A stretch of 7,353 nt of DNA. It comes from Neorhizobium sp. UBA7851 (lineage in GTDB: Bacteria; Pseudomonadota; Alphaproteobacteria; Rhizobiales; Rhizobiaceae). The stretch is from contig DLSX01000166.1 of NCBI GenBank assembly GCA_002500765.1, forward strand, positions 1 through 7,353, written 5' to 3'. Position 1 is the stretch's first letter. Each line of letters opens with the position of its first letter. The position numbers and the translations under genes were made by a program. Below the pieces are notes generated by a model. The model saw nothing but the letters and a program-made list of their open reading frames with translations. It was not told the origin of the DNA and made no database searches. Of this stretch, positions 1 to 4,771 are shown piece after piece.

Positions 1-1
1 C

Positions 2-229
2 GTCATCAGCCAGCGGGCGATCTACACGCTCGGCGCCGATCTGCGCTCGCGCCTCAACGGCCTGTTCATGGCAACCTTCTTCGTCGGCGGTGCGCTCGGT
101 TCAGCCATCGGCGCCTGGGCCTTTGCCGAAGGCGGCTGGATGCTTGCCTCGACGATCGGCGCGGCGCTTTCCGCCACCGCCTTCGTCTACTTCCTGACGG
201 AGCGCAAGCCGCGTCACCACAAGGCCTGA
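2..229 (+). CDS. MFS transporter, C-terminal fragment (5' end outside window)
   Basis: The frame is open from the left edge to the TGA at 227-229 and gives 75 residues. It reads as the last two to three membrane segments of a major facilitator superfamily permease. A cytoplasmic-loop-like stretch with ADLRSRLNGLFMA is followed by a glycine/alanine-rich helix (FFVGGALGSAIGAWAF), a GGW turn, a final helix (LASTIGAALSATAFVYF) and a short basic tail ending RKPRHHKA. The R-x-R-x-N-G segment before a Gly-rich helix is typical of TM10-TM11 of 12-TM drug/metabolite antiporter-type MFS proteins. The substrate cannot be told from this part. Transcription probably ends at the hairpin that begins 16 bases after the stop. 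The membrane-protein family is fairly sure; the subfamily is not. Confidence 0.75.
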   Translation, partial: VISQRAIYTLGADLRSRLNGLFMATFFVGGALGSAIGAWAFAEGGWMLASTIGAALSATAFVYFLTERKPRHHKA

Positions 230-244
230 AGGTCGCACACACTT

Positions 245-268
245 GTGGCCCGCCTCCCGGCGGGCTAC
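245..268 (+). terminator. Probable terminator hairpin after the MFS gene
   Basis: GCCCGCC (248-254) and GGCGGGC (259-265) form a perfect 7-bp stem around the loop TCCC. One G-T wobble plus two more pairs extend it to 10 bp (245-254 with 259-268). It lies 16 bases after the MFS stop. The following bases (TTCCGCTTCG) are only moderately T-rich, so it may be a weak or Rho-assisted terminator. The GTG that could extend the next reading frame upstream lies in the 5' arm, which argues against that longer start. Confidence 0.7.
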
Positions 269-304
269 TTCCGCTTCGTGAAGACACGAGGCGGATGGCA
301 GCAG

Positions 305-916
305 ATGAAAGTGTTGATGGTCGACATGGATGGCGTGCTGGTGAATGGCAGGCCGGTGGACAGATTGCCCTATTTCACCGACATCGAACGTGACCTCGGT
401 CTTTCGCTCGAACGCCTGCAGAGGGAGTTTTTCGCCGCTCACTGGTCGCAGATCATCATCGGCGAAAAACCCATCGAACCGACCCTGACCGCGGTCCTCG
501 AAAAGATCGCGCCAGAACTCGAAACGGAGACGCTGCTCCGCTACTGGTTCGAAAACGATTCCCGGCTGGACCAGGACCTGCTTGCCGATCTCGCGGCGCT
601 GCGCAAATCCGGCCTTTCCATCTATCTCGCCACCAACCAGGAACATCGCCGCGCCGCCTGGCTGATGAACGAGCACGGCCTTGCCGATCATTTTGACGGG
701 ATCTTCTATTCGGCGAAATTCGGCTGCAAGAAACCGAGCCCGGACTTCTTCCGCATGGCGACGGAAGGAGCCGGCGTCACGCCTGCCGACATCGCCTTCA
801 TCGACGACTCTTCCGAGAATATCGAAGCTGCCCGGCGTTTCGGCTGGCAAGCTGCGCAGTGGAAACCGGGCATGGCTCTGGAAGACGCATTGCAGATTGC
901 ACGGCGCGCGAGCTGA
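305..916 (+). CDS. HAD-superfamily hydrolase (subfamily IA-like phosphatase)
   Basis: Predicted soluble cytoplasmic phosphohydrolase of 203 residues, a usual length for small HAD phosphatases. All four HAD motifs are visible. Motif I is VDMDGVLV, with nucleophile Asp7 and acid/base Asp9. Motif II is the Thr110-Asn111 pair in LATNQ. Motif III is Lys143 in GCKKPSPDFF. Motif IV is Asp167-Asp168 in FIDDSSENI. Residues about 15-85 are helical and would be the C1 cap that selects the substrate. KPSPDFF and IDDSSENIEAA are typical of subfamily IA (phosphoglycolate phosphatase/haloacid dehalogenase-like). ATG 305 is preferred because it places motif I at the N-terminus and has a GAGG at 288-291, though with a long 13-base spacer. 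An in-frame GTG at 245 would begin inside the preceding hairpin. The substrate is unknown. No good promoter was seen, so read-through from upstream is possible. Confidence 0.85.
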   Translation: MKVLMVDMDGVLVNGRPVDRLPYFTDIERDLGLSLERLQREFFAAHWSQIIIGEKPIEPTLTAVLEKIAPELETETLLRYWFENDSRLDQDLLADLAALRKSGLSIYLATNQEHRRAAWLMNEHGLADHFDGIFYSAKFGCKKPSPDFFRMATEGAGVTPADIAFIDDSSENIEAARRFGWQAAQWKPGMALEDALQIARRAS

Positions 917-952
917 CGCTCCCCTACCGGCCAAAATAAACGACCTAGATCG

Positions 953-968
953 TGTTCGAGGTCGAACA
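953..968. promoter_or_regulatory. 16-bp inverted repeat, possible operator
   Basis: TGTTCGA (953-959), GG, TCGAACA (962-968) is a perfect 7-bp inverted repeat with a 2-base centre. It sits 53 bases upstream of the alpha/beta hydrolase start. Its size and symmetry suit a dimeric repressor or activator. An overlapping second symmetry, CGACCT (941-946) with AGGTCG (959-964), shares its centre. No clear -35/-10 pair could be placed around it, so the operator role is inferred from symmetry and position only. It does not match the alphaproteobacterial SOS box, which needs two GTTC in direct orientation with a 7-base gap. Confidence 0.35.
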
Positions 969-1021
969 GAAGTCGATCCTCTCTCATCACTTGCCTCGTT
1001 CTCCAACACACGAGGTCATCC

Positions 1022-2092
1022 ATGAGACTGACAGCACTGTTCATCATCCTCTCGCTCGGCGCTGCCGCCGCTCCAGCAAACGCCACCGAACCCGTCGGCG
1101 TCCGCAAGATCAGCGTCGTCACACAGGATTATCCGCGATCGCTCGCCGTCACCGTCTGGTATCCGTCGAAAGGCGACGGACAGGTGGCGGAGCGCAATAG
1201 CGACAGGATTTTCGAGTCCACGCCAGCCGCAGCGAATGCCACCATCCGCGATGGCCGCTTTCCGCTCGTTCTCCTTTCCCACGGTTCCGGCTCGCGCGTC
1301 GAAGGCATGGGCTGGATCGCCGCCGAGCTGGCAAAGGCCGGTTATATCGTCGCCGGCCCGAACCATCCCGGCACGACCAGCGGTGATTCCACACCGGCAG
1401 CCACGCCGAAAATCTGGGAACGGGCGCAGGACATATCGGTGCTGATTACCGCGCTTGCCGCAGATCCCCGCTGGCAGGCCTCAATCGACCAGACCCGCAT
1501 CGGCCTTCTCGGCTTCTCGCTCGGCGACTCCACCGCGATGAAACTGGCCGGCGCGCGGCCGGACCTCGATGCCTTCGTCAGATATTGCAATGACGAGGCC
1601 CCCGGCATGCTGGATTGCACATGGTTTCGCGGTGGCCGCGGTTATGCAGGCGGGGAGTTCGTCGAGGTCGCGCCATTCGACCTGCGCAGCATCAACCGGA
1701 CGCTTTTCGAACAATCCAACCACGACGCGCGCATAAGCTCGGTCGTGGCAATCGATCCTGGAATGGGCACGGTGATGAAGCCGGAAAGCGTCAAGACGAT
1801 CGACATTCCTGTTACCCTGGTCAATCTCGGCAACGAGGGCGAGGTACCGCGCGCAGTTCTTGCAGATCAGCTGGCAAAGGATATTCCCGGCTCCAGTTAC
1901 ACCCGCATCGACGGTGCCGATCACTACAGCTTCCTGCAGATCTGCAAAGCGGATGCCGCCGCATTCCTGAAGTCGGTCGGCGAAAACGATCCGATCTGCG
2001 ATGAAACAAGCCGTCCCCGCGCCGAAATCCATGCCGAGCTTAGCCGGCTCATTATCTCCGCCTTCGGCAAGACGCTGCAGGCCGGCAACTGA
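1022..2092 (+). CDS. Secreted alpha/beta hydrolase, PAF-acetylhydrolase / dienelactone hydrolase-like
   Basis: Predicted exported serine hydrolase of 356 residues. Residues 1-21 are a signal peptide: a basic Arg2, a hydrophobic core LTALFIILSLGAAAA and an ANA cleavage site before Thr22. The mature part has the alpha/beta hydrolase order: VTVWYPS (44-49), oxyanion loop LLSHGSG (84-90), nucleophile elbow GLLGFSLGDS with Ser166, a probable acid Asp245 in VVAIDPGMG, and His301 in GADHYSF. Spacing and surrounding motifs resemble PAF-acetylhydrolase and the predicted dienelactone hydrolases (COG4188 type). Four cysteines of the mature protein (189, 199, 308, 326) lie in two local pairs, suggesting disulfides in the periplasm. 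A GAGG at 1012-1015 with a 6-base spacer supports ATG 1022. The elbow is GFSLGDS rather than the common GHSxGG. Likely substrates are short esters, but the real one is unknown. It converges with the acetyltransferase gene downstream. Confidence 0.8.
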   Translation: MRLTALFIILSLGAAAAPANATEPVGVRKISVVTQDYPRSLAVTVWYPSKGDGQVAERNSDRIFESTPAAANATIRDGRFPLVLLSHGSGSRVEGMGWIAAELAKAGYIVAGPNHPGTTSGDSTPAATPKIWERAQDISVLITALAADPRWQASIDQTRIGLLGFSLGDSTAMKLAGARPDLDAFVRYCNDEAPGMLDCTWFRGGRGYAGGEFVEVAPFDLRSINRTLFEQSNHDARISSVVAIDPGMGTVMKPESVKTIDIPVTLVNLGNEGEVPRAVLADQLAKDIPGSSYTRIDGADHYSFLQICKADAAAFLKSVGENDPICDETSRPRAEIHAELSRLIISAFGKTLQAGN

Positions 2093-2100
2093 CGAAATAA

Positions 2101-2127
2101 CGGAGGGCCGGCAAGACCGGCCTTCCG
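2101..2127. terminator. Shared hairpin between convergent genes
   Basis: An 11-bp stem pairs 2101-2111 with 2117-2127 (one G-T wobble) around the loop CAAGA. It starts 9 bases after the hydrolase stop and directly abuts the acetyltransferase stop. Read on the minus strand, the hairpin is followed by TTATTTC, so it makes a reasonable intrinsic terminator for the regulator-acetyltransferase operon. Read on the plus strand no T-run follows, so termination of the hydrolase transcript would be weaker. Confidence 0.75.
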
Positions 2128-2649
2128 TCACCCGATCCGCTTGTAAAACAGCGTCGTGTCGCAGAAGCCGCCCTGCGGCCACAGCGCATAATCGGGGATG
2201 ACGCCGACGCGCTGCCAGCCGAAACGCGGATAGATTTTTTCCGCTTCGCTGCCCGTCGCCGTATCGAGAACCAGCAGCGTGCGGCCGCGACGCGCCGCTT
2301 CCTCCTCCACCGCCGCCATCAGTTTTCGGGACAGGCCCAGCCCGCGGGCCGAGCGATGTACGAGAAGTTTCATCAGGTCGCCGCGATGTGGCTGGTTCGG
2401 CTTCGACGCCAGCCCCACCTGCACCGTGCCGACGACTTTTCCATCGACTTCAGCCACGCCGAGGATGATGCCGCCCTTTTCCACCTCGCCGGCGATCTCG
2501 CTCCAATAGACCTCTCCATCCTGCGGCTCGAACGGCAGCATGAAGCCCAATGAGGCGCCGCCATTGATGCAGTCGGACAGGGTTTCGCAGAGATCGGGGA
2601 TGGCGGCGCGTGCGTCTGCGGCGTCGAGAATACGGATGGTGGCGGTCAT
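2128..2649 (-). CDS. GNAT-family N-acetyltransferase
   Basis: Predicted cytoplasmic acetyltransferase of 173 residues, the normal GNAT size. The central part fits the fold: a strand-turn-strand IILGVAEVDGKVVGTVQVGL (61-80), then motif A, DLMKLLVHRSARGLGLSRKLMAAVEEEA (91-118). In motif A, R102-G-L-G105 forms the pyrophosphate loop for acetyl-CoA. Motif B follows: LLVLDTATGSEAEKIYPRFGW (125-145), with Tyr140 near the usual catalytic tyrosine position and FGW typical of the family. The overall pattern resembles GNATs that acetylate small toxic molecules such as tabtoxin, but that substrate is only a suggestion. ATG at 2649 has AAGGGA (2660-2655) with a 5-base spacer. It starts 18 bases after the regulator's stop on the same strand, so the two genes are almost surely co-transcribed. 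The TGA directly abuts the terminator hairpin. Confidence 0.88.
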   Translation of the reverse strand: MTATIRILDAADARAAIPDLCETLSDCINGGASLGFMLPFEPQDGEVYWSEIAGEVEKGGIILGVAEVDGKVVGTVQVGLASKPNQPHRGDLMKLLVHRSARGLGLSRKLMAAVEEEAARRGRTLLVLDTATGSEAEKIYPRFGWQRVGVIPDYALWPQGGFCDTTLFYKRIG

Positions 2650-2667
2650 GTGGTTCCCTTTGTTCGT

Positions 2668-3243
2668 TCAGCGGCCGCGGTTGAGGATCACCGCGTAACG
2701 GGCCGGACGGTCTGATGGATTATGAAACTCGAAGGCATCGCCGATATCCATGAACAGGCAATCGCCCGGCTGCAGCCGATAGGTCTCTTGCGGCAGCACC
2801 ATGTCGAGCACGCCTTCGAACAGCCAGACATGCTGGGTCATGACCCGGCTTTCCTCACGCGGCGGAAAGCTGACGCGCGCGCCTGCCGGAAACTCGATCT
2901 CGACGATATCGACCGGCGACGGCATGGCCGGCGGCGAGACCGAGCGGCGCAGATAACCGGTGGTCGGGTCACGCCAAAGCCGTTGATCCTGCCGTCTCGA
3001 CAGAGGCGAGGACATCGGGGCATCGGGCGCAAAAAAGCTCGAGAGCGAAAGGCCCAGCCCTTCGCAAAGCCTTGCCAGAAGTGCAGCCGTCGGACTTGCC
3101 TCGGCCCGCTCGATCCGCGAGATCATCGCACGGCTGACGCCCGAGCGTTCCGCAAGCTGATCAAGGGACAGGCCAGCAGAGGCCCTCAATGCCTTCAGCC
3201 GCTCACCAATGACGATTTCGATTTCCGCAATTTGGTTTTCCAT
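2668..3243 (-). CDS. XRE-family regulator with C-terminal cupin domain
   Basis: Predicted DNA-binding regulator of 191 residues, typical for the XRE-cupin family. Residues about 12-68 are the helix-turn-helix: GERLKALRASAGLSLDQLAERSGVSRAMISRIERAEASPT and following. Residues about 112-188 form a cupin barrel, with the conserved end GDCLFMDIGDAFEFHNPSDRPARY. Such proteins usually sense a small ligand and control neighbouring genes and often themselves. The cupin metal ligands are incomplete: the first motif has only His138 instead of HxH, and Phe171 stands where motif 2 normally has His, though His174 and Asn175 are present. ATG 3243 is the only sensible start because an in-frame TGA lies four codons upstream of it. 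No Shine-Dalgarno sequence precedes it. It is the first gene of the operon with the acetyltransferase and is divergent from the MFS transporter. Confidence 0.9.
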   Translation of the reverse strand: MENQIAEIEIVIGERLKALRASAGLSLDQLAERSGVSRAMISRIERAEASPTAALLARLCEGLGLSLSSFFAPDAPMSSPLSRRQDQRLWRDPTTGYLRRSVSPPAMPSPVDIVEIEFPAGARVSFPPREESRVMTQHVWLFEGVLDMVLPQETYRLQPGDCLFMDIGDAFEFHNPSDRPARYAVILNRGR

Positions 3244-3279
3244 TATTGGAGATTTTCATTCTCTTATAATGGAGTCAAG
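3239..3279. promoter_or_regulatory. Regulator/MFS control region with symmetric repeats and promoter-like boxes
   Basis: An inverted repeat, TCCATTAT (3239-3246) and ATAATGGA (3266-3273), spans the regulator's start codon with arms 27 bp apart centre to centre. TGGAG also occurs twice in direct orientation (3247-3251, 3270-3274). Within the same stretch lies a perfect TATAAT on the plus strand (3265-3270), a possible -10 for the MFS gene but without a good -35. On the minus strand CTTGAC (3279-3274) matches the rhizobial -35 box, with a weak AAATCT (3255-3250) at the right distance. A regulator bound at both arms would cover both promoters. Binding by the XRE-cupin protein is inferred. Confidence 0.45.
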
Positions 3280-3320
3280 CCTTTCCGCATCCGGTGAGAA
3301 ATTTCCGGGCGTGGCGTTTG

Positions 3321-3346
3321 TGCGATAGTTGCACCTCATGCGATAG
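3321..3346 (+). repeat. Direct repeat TGCGATAG in the MFS leader
   Basis: TGCGATAG occurs at 3321-3328 and again at 3339-3346, an 18-bp period, between the divergent control region and the MFS start. A palindromic GTTGCAAC lies further down at 3365-3372. These may be secondary regulator sites or part of a structured leader of about 125 bases. Short repeats of this length can also arise by chance. Confidence 0.25.
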
Positions 3347-3400
3347 GATATTCAGGCCTGACGGGTTGCAACGCGCCGCAGCCTCCGGAGATTTTTTCGC

Positions 3401-4678
3401 ATGTCGGGTCAGGCACAGGTTCGCGTTTCTCCCTTCTCGATCGCCAGCATCATCCTGTCGATGACGATTGCGGCCGTCGGTAGCGGCATCATGGCCACCT
3501 ATGTGCCTTTCGTGCTGACCCAGAACGGCGAAACATGGGCTGCCCGCATGGCGGTGCCCGCACTTGCGTTCGGCGGCCTGCTCGGCTGCGTGCTTGCCGG
3601 CCCGCTGATCCAGCGCGTCGGCCATGCAAGGCTTTTCGCCTGCTCAATGGCGATGGTCATCATCGGCGCGGTGCTTGTCGCCGCCGATCTGCCGGCCGCC
3701 TGGTGGATTGTCGCACGTGCGATCTATGGCGCTGCTTCCAACGTCAATTTCATCATCGCCCAGAGCTGGCTCAATCACGCCGCGTCCAACGAATGGCGCG
3801 GCAGGGCGATGTCGTTTTTCTACATGTCTTTCGTGCTGGCGCTCGGCGGCGGTGCCTGGCTGTTCGGCCAGGTGCCGGTGGAAGGCAATCTCGCGCCGCT
3901 GATCGTCATCTTCGTCACCGCGCTCTCGATCATCCCGATCGGGCTTACCCGCCTGCCCAATCCGCCGGCACCGGCAAGCGTCAGCGTCAATGTAAAGATG
4001 GCGTGGAAAATCTCGCCCGTCGGCCTTGCCGGCGTTCTCGCCTCCGGCGGACTTTCGATGGTCGTGCAGGGTTTCACCCCCATCTATGCGACGCTCAACG
4101 GCGTCAGCCAGGGTGAGGTGGCGCTGCTGATGCTGGTCATGCAGACCGGCCTCCTGTTCATCCAGTATCCGCTCGGCATGGTCTCCGACCGGATCGACCG
4201 CCGCGTCATCCTGCTTTTCACCTGCGGCCTGATCATCGTCTCGGGTGTCGCTGCGCTGATGGTGTCGTTTACCACCTTCATCCTCCTGATGATCGTCTTC
4301 CTGATCTTCGGCGGTGCCGTCGAAACCGTCTATTCGGTCGCCAATGCGCATGCCAACGACCGCGCCGATCCGGGCGATTTCGTGCCGCTCTCCTCGACCC
4401 TGCTCGTCGCATGGTCGACGGCGGCCACCATCGTGCCGCTCGTCATCACCTTCCTCGCGCCGATCACCGGCCAGCAGACCTACATCTATGCGATCATCCT
4501 GGTCGCCTCGGCTTACGGCATTTTCGTCGCCCAACGCCTGAAGGAGCGCGGCCCGGCGCCGGAAGAGGAGCGCGAGAGCCACGAGGTGCGAAGCGCCCAG
4601 ATGCCGAATGCGGCGATCATTACCGAGCCGGGTGCGGCGCAAGCCCAGGCCGAGGCGGCGCAGGCCCGCGAGGCCTGA
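3401..4678 (+). CDS. MFS transporter, YcaD-like, 12 TM
   Basis: Complete inner-membrane permease of 425 residues. Twelve hydrophobic segments can be placed at roughly 12-36, 50-72, 77-97, 101-122, 135-157, 163-182, 205-230, 238-260, 268-288, 291-313, 330-353 and 358-378. The longest central loop (183-204) separates the two six-helix halves. The loop after TM2 (GPLIQRVGHAR, 68-77) and its repeat after TM8 (GMVSDRIDRR, 259-268) match MFS motif A. The stretch SWLNHAASNEWRGRAMSFFYMS (122-143) is typical of the YcaD-type group of uncharacterised MFS proteins. The last 47 residues are hydrophilic, first Glu/Arg-rich and then Ala/Gln/Glu-rich (AAQAQAEAAQAREA), and probably a cytoplasmic helical tail. 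GGAG at 3387-3390, 10 bases before ATG 3401, is the ribosome site and lies in the palindrome CTCCGGAG. It is divergent from the XRE-cupin gene, hinting at common control. Substrate unknown; export is likelier than import by family habit. Confidence 0.88.
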   Translation: MSGQAQVRVSPFSIASIILSMTIAAVGSGIMATYVPFVLTQNGETWAARMAVPALAFGGLLGCVLAGPLIQRVGHARLFACSMAMVIIGAVLVAADLPAAWWIVARAIYGAASNVNFIIAQSWLNHAASNEWRGRAMSFFYMSFVLALGGGAWLFGQVPVEGNLAPLIVIFVTALSIIPIGLTRLPNPPAPASVSVNVKMAWKISPVGLAGVLASGGLSMVVQGFTPIYATLNGVSQGEVALLMLVMQTGLLFIQYPLGMVSDRIDRRVILLFTCGLIIVSGVAALMVSFTTFILLMIVFLIFGGAVETVYSVANAHANDRADPGDFVPLSSTLLVAWSTAATIVPLVITFLAPITGQQTYIYAIILVASAYGIFVAQRLKERGPAPEEERESHEVRSAQMPNAAIITEPGAAQAQAEAAQAREA

Positions 4679-4733
4679 TCGCCTCCAGGTGGAAAAATCA
4701 CGCCAACATCCTCAACAAAGCCTTATATTTCCG

Positions 4734-4762
4734 CTTTGCGGCGAGCCGGGCCGCTGGTATAT
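4734..4762 (+). promoter_or_regulatory. Candidate lepA promoter
   Basis: CTTTGC (4734-4739) and GTATAT (4757-4762) are separated by 17 bases. They match the rhizobial CTTGAC/CTATAT consensus at 4 of 6 and 5 of 6 positions. A start about 7 bases after the -10 would fall near 4769, only about 3 bases before the lepA ATG. A second AT-rich box, TTATAT at 4723-4728, lacks a -35 partner. No terminator hairpin was seen between the MFS stop and this point, so read-through from the MFS gene is also possible. Confidence 0.35.
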
Positions 4763-4771
4763 GCGCGAACC

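Noticed and set aside
245..304. Longer start (GTG 245) for the HAD hydrolase
   Set aside because: The added 20 residues are encoded by the terminator hairpin, and they push motif I away from its normal N-terminal place.
953..968. LexA (SOS) box
   Set aside because: The alphaproteobacterial box needs two direct GTTC with a 7-base gap. This element is an inverted repeat and lacks that spacing on both strands.
101..1009. 302-residue minus-strand frame across the HAD gene and its flanks
   Set aside because: It crosses a terminator hairpin and an intergenic region and overlaps a HAD gene with all four motifs. No family resemblance.
1481..2182. 233-residue minus-strand frame opposite the alpha/beta hydrolase
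   Set aside because: It overlaps the 3' end of the hydrolase, the shared hairpin and the acetyltransferase end. No family resemblance.
2722..3297. 191-residue plus-strand frame opposite the XRE-cupin gene
   Set aside because: Runs through the divergent control region; low-complexity Arg/His-rich product without a domain.
3644..4642. 332-residue open frame on the minus strand opposite the MFS gene
   Set aside because: Composition is dominated by D, R, H and E, the mirror of hydrophobic codons on the other strand. No domain is visible, so it is a shadow.
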